Assembly (NCBI GenBank): GCA_029465975.1
Contig: CM055740.1
Coordinates: 9,968,999-10,032,998, forward strand
Length of the DNA: 64,000 nucleotides
Direction of reading: 5' to 3'
From: Dallia pectoralis
Lineage: Eukaryota > Chordata > Actinopteri > Esociformes > Umbridae
Under the pieces are notes generated by a model. It did no database searches. It was not told the DNA's origin and was given only the letters and a program-made list of their open reading frames with translations. Shown here one piece after another: positions 13,122-25,917 of this stretch. Within the stretch, counting starts at the first letter, position 1. Every line of letters begins with the position of its first letter. Both the position numbers and the translations under genes were made by a program.

Positions 13122-14303
13122 TCCTCTTGTTAGGGCAGACTGGGACCCTGGTCTACCCTGGGGCTACTGGCTCCTCTGTTAGGGCAGACTGGGACCCTGG
13201 TCTACCCTGGGGCTACTGGCTCCTCAGTTAGGGCAGACTGGGACCCTGGTCTACCCTGGGGCTACTGGCTCCTCAGTTAGGGCAGACTGGGACCCTGGTC
13301 TACCCTGGGGCTACTGGCTCCTCAGTTAGGGCAGACTGGGACCCTGGTCTACCCTGGGGCTACTGGCTCCTCAGTTAGGGCAGACTGGGACCCTGGTCCA
13401 CCCTGGGGCTACTGGCTCCTCAGTTAGGGCAGACTGGGACCCTGGTCTACCCTGGGGCTACTGGCTCCTCTGTTAGGGCAGACTGGGACCCTGGTCTACC
13501 CTGGGGCTACTGGCTCCTCAGTTAGGGCAGACTGGGACCCTGGTCTACCCTGGGGCTACTGGCTCCTCTGTTAGGGCAGACTGGGACCCTGGTCTACCCT
13601 GGGGCTACTGGCTCCTCAGTTAGGGCAGACTGGGACCCTGGTCTACCCTGGGGCTACTGGCTCCTCTGTTAGGGCAGACTGGGACCCTGGTCTACCCTGG
13701 GGCTACTGGCTCCTCAGTTAGGGCAGACTGGGACCCTGGTCTACCCTGGGGCTACTGGCTCCTCAGTTAGGGCAGACTGGGACCCTGGTCTACCCTGGGG
13801 CTACTGGCTCCTCTGTTAGGGCAGACTGGGACCCTGGTCTACCCTGGGGCTACTGGCTCCTCAGTTAGGGCAGACTGGGACCCTGGTCTACCCTGGGGCT
13901 ACTGGCTCCTCAGTTAGGGCAGACTGGGACCCTGGTCTACCCTGGGGCTACTGGCTCCTCAGTTAGGGCAGACTGGGACCCTGGTCTACCCTGGGGCTAC
14001 TGGCTCCTCAGTTAGGGCAGACTGGGACCCTGGTCTACCCTGGGGCTACTGGCTCCTCAGTTAGGGCAGACTGGGACCCTGGTCTACCCTGGGGCTACTG
14101 GCTCCTCTGTTAGGGCAGACTGGGACCCTGGTCTACCCTGGGGCTACTGGCTCCTCAGTTAGGGCAGACTGGGACCCTGGTCTACCCTGGGGCTACTGGC
14201 TCCTCAGTTAGGGCAGACTGGGACCCTGGTCTACCCTGGGGCTACTGGCTCCTCAGTTAGGGCAGACTGGGACCCTGGTCCACCCTGGGGCTACTGGCTC
14301 ATC
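13122..14303. repeat. 49-bp minisatellite, 24 copies
   Basis: Counting from GGGCAGACTGGGACCCTGG at 13133 to its last occurrence at 14260 gives 24 copies in exact 49-bp register. The unit continues CTACCCTGGGGCTACTGG and CTCCTCAGTTA. The only common variants are CTCAG/CTCTG before TTA and a rare CCACCC for CTACCC. No indel breaks the register, so the array is young or homogenised. It is not coding because 49 is not a multiple of three and all frames close. Confidence 0.95.
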
Positions 14304-14429
14304 TTGTTATGGCTACGTTCCACCAGTTCAGAGGTCAGCCCAGTTCAGCCACTAACTCCCTCTGCCCACCAGCTTCAAATAGTACAGACGTCCATACATG
14401 ACCCACCCACCCAGCGCAGCATTTTTTAC

Positions 14430-15640
14430 AGAGCACTAGAGTACACTACAGCTCACTACAGCTCACTACAGCTCACTACAGCTCACTACAGCTCACTACA
14501 GTACACTACAGTACCTTACAGCACACTACAGCACATTGCAGCACACTATAGTACATTAGAGTTCAATACAGTACACTAGAGTACAATACAGTACACTATA
14601 GTACAATACAGTACACTACAGTACAATACAGTACACTACAGTACACCACAGTACACTACAGCTCACTACAGCTCACTACAGCTCACTACAGTACACTACA
14701 GCTCACTACAGCTCACTACAGTACACTACAGTACCTTACAGCACACTACAGCACATTGCAGCACACTATAGTACATTAGAGTTCAATACAGTACACTAGA
14801 GTACAATACAGTACACTATAGTACTCTAGAGTACAATACAGTACACTACAGTACAATACAGTACACTACAGTACAATACAGTACACTACAGTACACCACA
14901 GTACACTACAGCTCACTACAGCTCACTACAGCTCACTACAGTACACTACAGCTCACTACAGCTCACTACAGTACACTACAGTACCTTACAGCACACTACA
15001 GCACATTGCAGCACACTATAGTACATTAAAGTTCAATACAGTACACTAGAGTACAATACAGTACACTATAGTACTCTAGAGTACAATACAGTACACTACA
15101 GTACAATACAGTACACTACAGTACAATACAGTACAATGCAGTACACTACAGTACACCCTAGTACAATACAGTACACTATAGTACACTAGAGTACAATTCA
15201 GTACACTATAGTACACTAGAGTACAATACAGTTCAATACAGTACACTATAGTACACTAGAGTACAATACAGTACGCTATAGTACACTAGAGTACATTACA
15301 GTACACTATAGTACACTAGAGTACAATACAGTATACTACAGTACACTACAGTACACCCTAGTACAATACAGTACACTACAGTACACTATCGTACACTATA
15401 GTGCACTACAGCTCACTACAGTACAATACAGTACACTACAGTACACTATAGTACACAACAGTACACTACAGTACACTACAGTTCACTGGAATACAGTACA
15501 ATACAGTACAATACAGTACACTATAGTACACAACAGTACACTACAGTACACTACAGTTCACTGGAATACAGTACAATACAGTACAATACAGTACACTATA
15601 GTACACTAGAGTATACTACATTACACTACAGCAGTAGCCC
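14430..15640. repeat. 10-bp array (GTACACTACA family)
   Basis: About 120 decamers of the types GTACACTACA, GCTCACTACA, GTACAATACA, GTACACTAGA and GTACACTATA. Decamer register is kept without indel for about 1 kb, to about 15490. A distinctive decamer, GTACCTTACA, recurs at 14511, 14731 and 14981, marking longer super-repeats of 220 and 250 bp. A further block with GTTCACTGGA recurs 75 bp apart near 15481 and 15556. Confidence 0.9.
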
Positions 15641-16210
15641 AGTAAAGTGTGAGGCTGCTTCGCATGACAACAGCCATCTTGGTAGTTCATAGTAATGAAG
15701 ACATTAACGTACCAAGGCTTCTTTTCTACATGTAATGTTTATTTGTACATGGGCGGCATTTTGAGAGTTTCTGCTCGACTAACACATTTTAATGCAGAGT
15801 ATAAATATTCAGAATAGTATATTCCTCTAGCTAGCCTGCAGGGGAGGTTTGAGGGGGTATTTGTCATTGGGAAGCACCCCAACAACAAAATGACATCCAA
15901 GCACAGCCAAAACGACCAAACGATGGCTACCAGCACAGCAAACAACCACCACACCCTCAATCCATTTTTATTGTATTTGAGCAGCCGTGTTTTATTTCCT
16001 GGCCTCCCGTTAGCACCACACACACACAGGGCACTCCAAACAAAAAATCCATACTATCGACCGGCCAATGTCACCACAATTACTCTTCCCAAACAGCCAT
16101 TGAGGACAAATTACATCTGCACTGCCTTTTCACCCGGTCACTCCGATTGAGCAGAGTTCTGCCCCTGCATTTTTCTTCCCTACCAGCCCCTTGTACCCAG
16201 GAATCTCAGG
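15641..16210. other. 3' flank spacer, no feature seen
   Basis: Unique sequence between two arrays. Short open frames on both strands show no recognisable product. Confidence 0.4.
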
Positions 16211-16214
16211 GACA

Positions 16215-17005
16215 GGATGGCGATGGAGGGGGTGTAGAAGAGGGGGCAGGGGACAGGGGACAGAGGGAGGGGAGAGGGGACAGGGGAGTGGGGACAGGGG
16301 AGTGGGGACAGGGGAGTGGGGACAGGGGAGTGGGGACAGGGGAGAAGGGAGATGGAAGAGGGGACATGGGAGAGGGGAGAGGGGACATGGGAGAGGGGAC
16401 ATGGGAGAGGGGAGAGGGGACATGGGAGTGGGGACAGGGGAGTGGGGAATGGGGAGTGGGGAATGGGGAGTGGGGAATGGGGAGAGGGGAGAAGGGAGAT
16501 GGGAGAGGGGACAGGGGAGAGGGGACATGGGAGAGGGAGAGGGGCAGGGGAGTGGGGACAGGGGACATGGGAGAGGGGACATGGGAGAGGGAATGGGGAG
16601 TGGGGAATGGGGAGTGGGGAATGGGGAGTGGGGAATGGGGAGTGGGGAATGGGGAGAGGGGAGAAGGGAGATGGGAGAGGGGACAGGGGAGAGGGGACAT
16701 GGGAGAGGGAGATGGGCAGGGGAGTGGGGACAGGGGACATGGGAGAGGGGACATGGGAGAGGGGAATGGGGAGTGGGGAATGGGGAGAGGGGAGAGGGGA
16801 GTGGGGACAGGGGAGAGGGGAGTGGGGAGTGGGGAGTGGGGAGAGGGGACAGGGGACAGGGGACAGGGGAGAGGGGAGTGGGGAGAGGGGAGATGGAAGA
16901 GGGGACAGGGGAGATGGAAGAGGGGACAGGGGAGAGGGGACAGGGGACATGAGAGTTGTGAGAGGGGAGAGGTGAGAGGGGCAGGGGACACGGGACAGGA
17001 ACCGG
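16215..17005. repeat. G-rich purine minisatellite
   Basis: About 790 bp in which the plus strand is almost pure purine: GGGGACA, GGGGAGT, GGGGAAT, GGGAGAG and GGGAGAT heptamers and octamers in changing order. Larger blocks recur (about 16364-16555 and 16660-16745 share an order of variants). Long open frames on both strands are repeat artefacts. The G-runs of four every 7-8 nt fit G-quadruplex or triplex formation on this strand. Confidence 0.9.
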
Positions 17006-18729
17006 GTACAGGGACCAGGGGACAAGGGATGAGGCGGAAGCTTTGGAAGACGTCCAATGGCGCGGGTTCACATGTCAACTCTGAAATAGTCTGATTGGCC
17101 CACAGCTCGGCCAATGGTAAGAGGTGCAGCGCAGTGTGACGACGCTGGAGGTGTGAGCCAAACGACTTCCCATGTTGACACGAACACAGCAGCACAGCTA
17201 ACACCAGAAACCCTCTGGTAGGCTATTGATTTCTCTGTCTGGATGCAGCGGCCCAATCATTTATTCACTATTGGCAGTCGGGATGGCAGGAACCCGCTTT
17301 AATGCTCTTAGCTATTAAGTTTCTTCTTAGTAATCTTGGGAGAAAGTTGTTCCCCCCCGCAGTAGCAGACAAGGTGATCGAATTTCCCAAGAATGACTTC
17401 TAGCGCAGGTGGCATGTTCCTGTAAATGTCTGAGTGTGAGTTTCAGATTGTCTGGGTCCCGGTCTGATCCGGGATCATTTGTCACTGTCTGCACTCGGCC
17501 CAGAACGCCTTTCTAAGCCAATGAATCGCAGTGTCGTACCCCGTCTACCCAATAATTCCTTCACAGACTGGCACCTTCTCCGCTCTCAGTTGATCAATAT
17601 GATAAAGCGTTTTTTTCACGTTAACTTTCCTCTCGGGCTCAGCAGCCTTTGTGGCAGGCCCTCTACAGGGTCTCCTGCCTGTCCACGATACTCAGGAAGT
17701 CAGTTCTTCACGCAGGCACGGTAACTTGCAATAGCAATGCATCCAAAAAGCGCTGATCAGGAATCAGATCCCGATTTTGGAACACAGTACTGTTATCAAT
17801 TGTGGTCGGAAAACTGTCGAAACGGACCCTGTTTCAGTTGGCAGATATGAACACGGACCCAGACTGAATTTGATCGTGAAGTTGAACCAGATGAGCAGTG
17901 AGTATGTGGTCATCAGTCACAGCGGTGGTTTTACAGTGTCAGTACCTCCCTCCCAACACTAATGAGCCGCGGCTGCAGTCGGAAGCCACTGCAGGCCAAT
18001 TACAATGCAGGGGGAGGGGCTAGCGCACATCGCTCAGCCGCCTATCGCTGTGGAATAATCAGCCGGTCATGTGCCATGTTATATGATTCGGAGGCCTTAG
18101 ACCCACGGATGAGAAGTGAAATATCGTCTATTAGGATTGGATATATTGATTTAGGCTCCTCTACTGTACTCCGGAAGAATAGATCTGCGGTAGTTTTGGT
18201 GTGGTTGTGTCATATTCCTGCTCTGCTCCAGCGAGGGGTTTGTAACTGAATTGAAACAGTGGGGAAAATAACTGAGCACTAGGAAAGAAAACAGTGACCG
18301 GGAAACGCAGAGAAGTAATAACAAAATCTGCATCCAATGCTAGGATAGCAGGCCGCCATGTCAGCACTTTCCATAAAGACTTTTTGAAACCCGGGGTGGG
18401 AGGACAATAATATTGTATGCTGTAGTGGGTGTGTGTGTGTGTTTGTGTGTGTGTGGGTGTCATGCTCACTAATCACCTTCATTATTGCCTCTAATTACCT
18501 GTAAACAACTAATGAATTCCTCAGGAATCCCATCATGCCTTGTGCTCCCCCTGTATCATTAGCTTAGCAATCTTGCCGTTCACTTGCCCATAAACAAATA
18601 CAATTAGCATAGAATGCTTGATAACAGTCCCGTATAGCTGGTGATGTTGGAATAATGTCACACGGCCCATGAACATTCAATGGAGAGACACAGAAACCTT
18701 TTACCTTTTCACTCATCTAAAAATGTAGC

Positions 18730-18767
<38 letters not shown>

Positions 18768-18957
18768 GCATTACACCAGCGCGGGACCCAGACTCCATGT
18801 GAGGACAGTAGAACAAGGAAGATTTGACATTGTGAAAACACTTCAACAGCGCCTATTAGAAAAAAGGTAATTGTCATCTGAACGGTTTAGGTTAACAGCT
18901 ACAGTTGGGGTGGAGTTTACATTCCTGTGTTTAAATTGGTTTGAATGTGAACATTGC

Positions 18958-19000
<43 letters not shown>

Positions 19001-19320
19001 TGAATTCATATAATTGTTGCTTTATGAAAGCTACTCCCAAGGTCAGGCTATCCCGCAGGACAATGGACTTGGTGTTGTGTGGCTTCATGATGAATGTGTA
19101 CATTCCCCCACAAATAAAGCATAATGACCTTATTCCGTAATGAATATATTCATCATAAAAGCCCAGGCCCTGCGGCAATGCTTTTTTGCTCGTGCGTAGC
19201 GTTATATCATCTCTGTTTTCCCCCCGTACCTCGCCAACATCTCGCCAACATCTCTCCAGTTAAAGCTGAGGAGACATTGAGCCTCCAGGACCTCCAGCAT
19301 ACATCACTCTGCTTTAACGC
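17006..19320. other. 3' flank with GT microsatellites
   Basis: Unique sequence interrupted by GT microsatellites near 18428-18457, 18735-18768 and 18960-18998. No gene is recognised. Confidence 0.45.
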
Positions 19321-19322
19321 GG

Positions 19323-20445
19323 GCATACCTCACAGGCTTACCTCACATGCATACCTCACAGACATACCTCACAGGCATACCTCACATGCATACCTCACAG
19401 ACATACCTCACAGGCATTCCTCACATGCATACCTCACAGACATACCTCACAGGCATACCTCACAGGCATACCTCACAGGCATACCTCACAGACATACCTC
19501 ACAGGCATACCTCACATGCATACCTCACAGACATACCTCACAGGCATTCCTCACATGCATACCTCACAGACATACCTCACAGGCATACCTCACATGCATA
19601 CCTCACAGACATACCTCACAGGCAAACCTCACAGGCATACCTCACAGACATACCTCACAGACATACCTCACAGGCATACCTCACAGGCATACCTCACAGG
19701 CTGGTACCTCACAGGCATACCTCACAGACATACCTCACAGGCATACCTCACAGACATACCTCACAGACATACCTCACATGCATACCTCACAGACATACCT
19801 CACAGGCATATCTCACAGGCATACCTCACAGACATACCTCACAGGCTGGTACCTCACAGGCATACCTCACAGAAATACCTCACAGGCTGGTACCTCACAG
19901 GCATACCTCACAGACATACCTCACAGGCATACCTCACAGGCATAGCTTACAGGAAAACATCACAGGCATACCTCACAGGCATACCTCACAGGCTGGTACC
20001 TCACAGGCATACCTCACAGAAATACCTCACAGGCTGGTACCTCACATGCATACCTCACAGACATACCTCACAGGCATATCTCACAGGCATACCTCACAGA
20101 CATACCTCACAGGCTGGTACCTCACAGACATACCTCACAGGCAAACCTCACAGGCATACCTCACAGACATACCTCACAGACATACCTCACAGGCATACCT
20201 CACAGGCATACCTCACAGGCTGGTACCTCACAGGCATACCTCACAGACATACCTCACAGGCATACCTCACAGACATACCTCACAGACATACCTCACAGGC
20301 ATACCTCACAGGCATACCTCACAGACATACCTCACAGACATACCTGACACGCATACCTCACAGGCATAGCTTACAGGAAAACATCACAGGCATACCTCAC
20401 AGGCATACCACAGAGGCATAGCTCACAGACATACCTCATAGGCTG
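19323..20445. repeat. 13-bp minisatellite CATACCTCACAGG
   Basis: About 80 copies of CATACCTCACAGG with ACAGACAT, ACATGCAT and CAGGCTGGTAC variants. The CTGGTAC variant inserts a longer unit at irregular spacing (for example 19701, 19846, 19886, 19992, 20033, 20110 and 20219) and marks segmental duplications within the array. Open frames on the plus strand (PHRHTSQAYLT-like) are repeat artefacts. Confidence 0.92.
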
Positions 20446-21289
20446 GTGACTCAGTTTCATATCAGAACCGGAAAAAAGTGTTTACACCTAGGTTGCTGCC
20501 AGAACCCATACGTTTTTGCTGTTATGGTTGTACTTGTACTGTGGTCCATGAGAACTTAGACCTTTTTATGGTCTCTAGTTAGACCCTTTTTACTAATATC
20601 GACGACTCCATACTCAGCCTATCACTCTGTGTTTGTATTTGTTTGTCCTGCAGACACACTGGGAGACGTGTGCAATGATGACAAAATGACAAACACAATT
20701 GATTGACAGCAGCCAATGACCTATCTCTGTAGATCTCTGTGGCCCGTATTGATCTGATAGGAGATTAGTATCTCTACACATCCCCCGGCACCACCCCCAC
20801 CAGGTCACGCTGCAGTCTGTGACCCTGCCAGCAGTACAAATGGCAACACACATCTCTGTGGAACTTAAAATGTCACCTGTCAAACTGGACGCTGGGCCTA
20901 GTTGGAGCAGAGGGAGTTTATTTAGGGATGTAGGACTACGCCTGAAACAATATTCGGAACTTAACGGCTCACATGAACGAGGCCGGTATCAGAACGCGGT
21001 GCCGTGTCATTTCTACAGGGAAACTAAGTTGTTGAGATGAACGCAGAAGTGCCTCCCTGCTGAGAGAGGGATCGGAGACAGACGACGTGAAGACAGACAC
21101 ATTGACCGAACGTACGGTGCCATTCCAGACTCGGACAACCCGACACCTAGGTAACACTGATTGCTGCTGACTCGTCCGCAGCCCAAACACACTGGTCATG
21201 TGATCCCTGTCTGCAGCTGGATTTCTCTGACAGGTGACAGGGCGCCCGGGACAGAGCGGTGCCAGCCAACAGACACAGGTAGACACCAG
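20446..21289. other. 3' flank spacer, no gene recognised
   Basis: Unique sequence with short open frames only. Nothing else is supported. Confidence 0.4.
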
Positions 21290-21292
21290 GAT

Positions 21293-21476
21293 GTAATGTT
21301 GTTGGGGCAGGACTCCCTCTGTAGCAGACAGACTTGCTGTTGGGACAGGACTCCCTCTGTAGCAGACTGACTTGCTGTTGGGGCAGGACTCCCTCTGTAG
21401 CAGACTGACTTGCTGTTGGGGCAGGACTCCCTCTGTAGCAGACTGACTTGCTGTTGGGGCAGGACTCCCTCTGTAG
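21293..21476. repeat. 38-bp tandem repeat, 5 copies
   Basis: The word CAGGACTCCCTCTGTAGC starts at 21308, 21346, 21384, 21422 and 21460, a strict 38-bp period. The unit also holds AGACTGACTTGCTGTTGGGG. Confidence 0.9.
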
Positions 21477-21798
21477 CGGTTTTTACAGAGCAGTCTGCTG
21501 AGGCATATGGGACACGTCATTAATCTAAGTCACCCCTTAAAGGAATGAGACGCTCTGAGTGAACTGGCATTGATCCTCGTAGGGCCACAGCCATTGTTCA
21601 GCCCTGCACCTGGTATAGCTCTGGCTTATAATGAGAGAGAGAGAAGGAGAGAGAGGGAGCGAGAGAGAGAGAGGAACAATGTGTCTCAGTCTCTGATAAG
21701 AAAACTGAAGTTAGGTCAGGAAGTTTCAGAGCGATGGAGTGTACACTTTATCTACCTCTCTTTCGGAACACAACATTACTCTCAAGCACAAAGAGAAA

Positions 21799-21964
21799 TC
21801 TAAAGTCAACTTTGGTATTGAGCTAAACTGCTCGTAGTTTCAGCTGCAAATATAAACAAAAACGTCCATGCTTCTAAATCACACATCTTCCCATGGACGT
21901 TTTTGTGTAATATTAGCCACAGAAACTAAGGACAGGTGAGCTCAATACCAAAGTTGACTTTAGA
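21799..21964. mobile_element. Fold-back MITE-like element, 166 bp
   Basis: Positions 21799-21824 (starting TCTAAAGTCAACTTTGG) are the exact inverted complement of 21939-21964, a perfect 26-nt terminal inverted repeat. A second perfect inverted pair lies inside, AAAAACGTCCATG (21858-21870) with CATGGACGTTTTT (21892-21904). The whole element can therefore form a two-stem hairpin. No coding capacity and no obvious target duplication, so the superfamily is open. Confidence 0.8.
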
Positions 21965-23855
21965 TGTCTTTCTCCCACAGCCCCACTCCAAAGGCCCGTA
22001 GCCTAATATTTGGCCTGACTTGGTTAAAAGCACATTTGCCCGGTCAGCATTGTTTGTCTGCAGTAATTCATCACAGAGGCTTTGAGCTATTGATGGGCCC
22101 AGCATCCGTTAGCAGGACCCTGTCAATGATTCACTCACTAAGCCCATCTGTCAGACCCCACCTCCTGTCCGCTCCTCCTCTCCTCTCCACTCCTCCCATC
22201 CGCCATGACGGATGGAGGTGCAGCGGAACCACAAAATGATGCAATCAACAAAATGTCTTGACACCCGCGTGAACTTTAAGGAACCTGAAACCCATCACCA
22301 ATATCCGAAAAAGACATTAATTTAGAGAAATAAAAAAGTGTTCGAATTAGAGATTGGCCTAAAGTTCTGCAAAACTGTTATTCTGAGAAATTCCAGGCTT
22401 CCTTGGGGTCAGAAATCACGTAGGTTTGTGTCATTAGAAGAAACCAAATGTTCCAATAACTGACATGATTAACTTTCCTCCGCCGTCGAACGCTGTTTTG
22501 TCTAACATTGAATAACACAGCAGGTGTCAGAGCTGAGCCACACAGGTAACGTATCCAAGCGTGAAGCAGAGATCGCTGGTGACACTTCTCAGATGTGTGT
22601 TAGACTGCCATCTGTAGACGAACTGAGAGAATACACATGGAGAAAAACGACTCCCAAAATGCTGCAGAATGACATGTAGGCCTTGACACGGAACCTGCTC
22701 AGCATCCTACTGTAAACCTAGTACTCACTACGTGTCGGGGTTCTAGGCTTTCTTATTGGTTTATAATGTGTACACCAACGTGACTGAAAGGTTTGTGACC
22801 AACCCAGGACACAGCAACCTCAACTTAGAAAGCCAGCTCTGTGTTGATCCTGGTTGGTTATGGTTTTTGTACTGAACAATAACATGGATTGATAGCTTGT
22901 TGGACATCATGTACCCTCCTTTATGAACGTGATGCCTTCTTTTGATTGATACACACTGATGAGCCCAAAACAATATGCCTAATATGCTGTTGGTTCTCCG
23001 CTTTATTAGCTGTAGATACTTCAGGTCTCTCAGATTCCTCAAGTTATTTTACTTGTCTACTTTCTTAAAAAAACAATGAAGAAGAATACCAAAGGTCTCT
23101 TACCTCTGAGCTTTCAGGAGGCGAGGAGAAACGACTAAGGAGACGAGGAGAAACGATTAAGGAGACGAGGAGAAAAGATTAAATAGAGAGGAGAACACAT
23201 TACAGAAAAGGTCAATAATGCAAATAAATGCCAGGTGAGATGCTTCCATCTTCCTGTCTCTAGAAGCACAGATACAATTATAGCTTAAAAATGATTAGAG
23301 AAAACATTTGTTTTATCGTCACTATTAAAGCAACTTTGAAATGCCATATCCAGTTCACAACTCCGACCAGGTCATAGGAAGAAACGCTAATGAATTATAA
23401 TCAAGCATGGATATGTCCTAAAGACAGTATAATGGGAAATACTGTATGATATCTATTGATGTCTGTGTTTTCACCTTGAGCACAGGGAGTAATTATCCAG
23501 TCTTTACTGTAAACACTGGATGGTGCTGTCACCTGGCGGATGGAACTGTAGCCTGATAGTTATAATGACTTTGGCCTTCAACTCTTTTATACGAACAACA
23601 ACTAGGTGGGTTCTTTTATTTGTCATATTTTAACGTTTAATGTTTGTATCCGTTAGCCATTTGGGTCAATGACCTGCCTTCTGGACAAATTTCCTGAAAG
23701 GAAAAGTACAGTGAAATGTAAAACGGGAAAATATTGTATTATTACCTTGATTTACAGTGTGCCCACGAAGACAGGATTATCTTTTTTAAGACCCATTTTG
23801 TGCTCACCAGGATCGTCTGCAAACACTGACGTGATTGGCTGATATGGCTTCCACA
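21965..23855. other. 3' flank with small 22-bp repeat
   Basis: AT-rich unique sequence. Three copies of a 22-bp GAGGAGAAACGATTAAGGAG-type repeat lie at about 23117-23185. No gene is recognised. Confidence 0.45.
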
Positions 23856-24557
23856 CAGGGCCGGTTCTGGCTTTTCTAGCGCCAGCGGCAAGACAAAAAA
23901 AATTAGAAAAAAATGTGATAGCCTACCTTCACGCAATTGGAGCCCTCCGTTTAACAGTACACACTAAGCCCTTCCCAGGCTCGGAGGTAGCTTATTTAAT
24001 TAGGGCAGCGACAATAATGAAGTCTTTGGCATTCATTTCTTCTCCACACTGGCTGGCAGACATTGATGCACGCTGAACATTTTCAACAGTGAATATCTAC
24101 GGTTTAGAGATTGAAACTCTTTTCTAATTAAAAAAGGAATAATTGTTCCCAAATAGTTTTGTCTTAGACATGGTGGCAAATTGTTTCAAATCTCTACAGC
24201 GTAGCCAACTTTGAGCAAAAAATATCTCCTCTCGTAGTAGGTCTTGTATATAACGTTTACAGGCTGCAATAGGCTACCGCCTTAATCACTGTTCGTCTTC
24301 CTCACACACAAACAGAAAAAAAACTATAATTTATTTGTCAGGTTCATTTTTTATTGATGTTTCACAATCGGATAATCCAATATAAACACACATATCACGA
24401 TAGCTACCAAGGATAGTAGGAGAGAACTGCGGGAATGGGGTGAGGGCAGGGACTTCTGCAACGCTAGGAGCGGGTCACGTGGAGGGTGGCAGCCAATTGT
24501 GAAAACGCCGCCTCAAATTTAAATGCCTAATCTTGCCTAATAGAAGGGCTGGCCCTG
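23856..24557. mobile_element. hAT-like non-autonomous transposon, about 700 bp
   Basis: The left end reads CAGGGCCGGTTCTGGC and the right end, read inward, CAGGGCCAGCCC, a short imperfect terminal inverted repeat starting CAG as in hAT elements. The flanks are CTTCCACA (23848-23855) and CTTTCACA (24558-24565), an 8-bp duplication with one mismatch, the length hAT transposases make. The interior is AT-rich and holds no transposase frame, so this is a non-autonomous copy. Confidence 0.7.
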
Positions 24558-25917
24558 CTTTCACACTAAACAACCCTGTGCAGTTAAAACGAACAGCTCG
24601 CTGTGAAAACTAATTAGCTATTGTCTACTATTGCATGTGTTTCATAGGCTGCCGTATCTGATCTAAAACCCTCTTTTAACCAAATAAACCCGGGTTTGGA
24701 GCCTCTGAAGCTGGGTCTGGTGATGCCCCTGGTTTGGAAGCAATTGTCGGGTTGATTCTTTTGCAACTGGGCAAAATGACAATCTCCGGAGAAAAGAATT
24801 ACACTGGCCTGTACAAAAGCTGTTTTATTATTCATTAGGCTGTCTTCAAACAGCCTGCACTGTATTTCTCTAGTCAAACAGTATTTACCGGTGACGATGT
24901 GATGTTTTTTTTCTCTCCAGTTTATGCTTTATTTTGTCATATGAACATATTGACTAACATTTGAAAACAATTACCTATAATAAAATGTTAATTAGTTCAT
25001 AGTGCTCTATACTATTTGAATGGTACATGTCTCAAATGTCACAAAAAATTGTATCCTGGACGCATTATCTGGTGACACATTTTACAAACAGAAGCACCGT
25101 TAGTATGTTTTACTAACCGTTAGTACGTTTTTCTGAATATCTCAATCTGCCTGGATACAACAAGGGTTTTAACCAATATTGATATGAGTCCAGAATAAAC
25201 TGGTCTACTATATTGCCTGTGGGCAAAATAAAATGTTTAACATTGATTGCTTGAGGACTCAATTCAGCAACCTTTAGCTTACTGACCCAAATCTCTGAAC
25301 CGCCAGTCTACCTACGTGCCACACTCAAAAGAAAAGAAATTGAAACTTTTGTCTCATTGTATATTACCCAGAATTCATGACTTATATGTTTTTAATTTCG
25401 TCTGTGGGAACAAATCGAAGTCAAAAAGTTTCAGCACAATGTCCTTCAGCTTGGTTGACATTGGACGACCTCTTTCCCCGGCCAACACCAACTCCTGTCT
25501 GTGACCCCGCGCACATCGAACGTGACTGCTCCTGTTCTGTCCGTCCCCTCGTCACCGCGTCAGCCGGGTCATTCTAACAGACGACAGGCCCCGCATTTGA
25601 AGCCAGCATTGCAGTTTGTCAGTGGAGCTTTTTTTTTTGCACGACTGACAGAGTGGGGGCTTCCTTAATGTCACATCCCTGGGTCCGTAGCCCCGGGATA
25701 TTTGTAGACGTGCACACACCCCCTCAGACCCACAGAGACACACTCGAGCGGGCACACATGATGACACAGAGGTGAGTGGAGCGAACAGTCTATGGGAGGG
25801 TGACGATTGACTGACTGCCCCCCCCGTCGTTCCTCCCCCCGTCCCCACCTCATTCTAACAATCTGCAGCTGTCACATCAACCCCTCCTCACTTCCAACTT
25901 GTCTCCTCTTCACGGAC
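24558..25917. other. 3' flank spacer, no gene recognised
   Basis: AT-rich, then GC-richer near 25.5-25.8 kb. Short open frames show no known domain. Confidence 0.4.

Noticed and set aside
13122..14303. CRISPR-like array
   Set aside because: Units are head-to-tail with no unique spacers, and the genome is eukaryotic. This is a minisatellite.
16130..17204. Pro/Ser-rich and Gly/Glu-rich proteins over the purine array
   Set aside because: They arise in several frames at once from the same G-rich repeat, which marks them as artefacts.
19124..20421. PHRHTSQAYLT-type repeat protein
   Set aside because: The 13-bp repeat opens more than one frame and unit changes are not biased to silent sites. No start context or domain.
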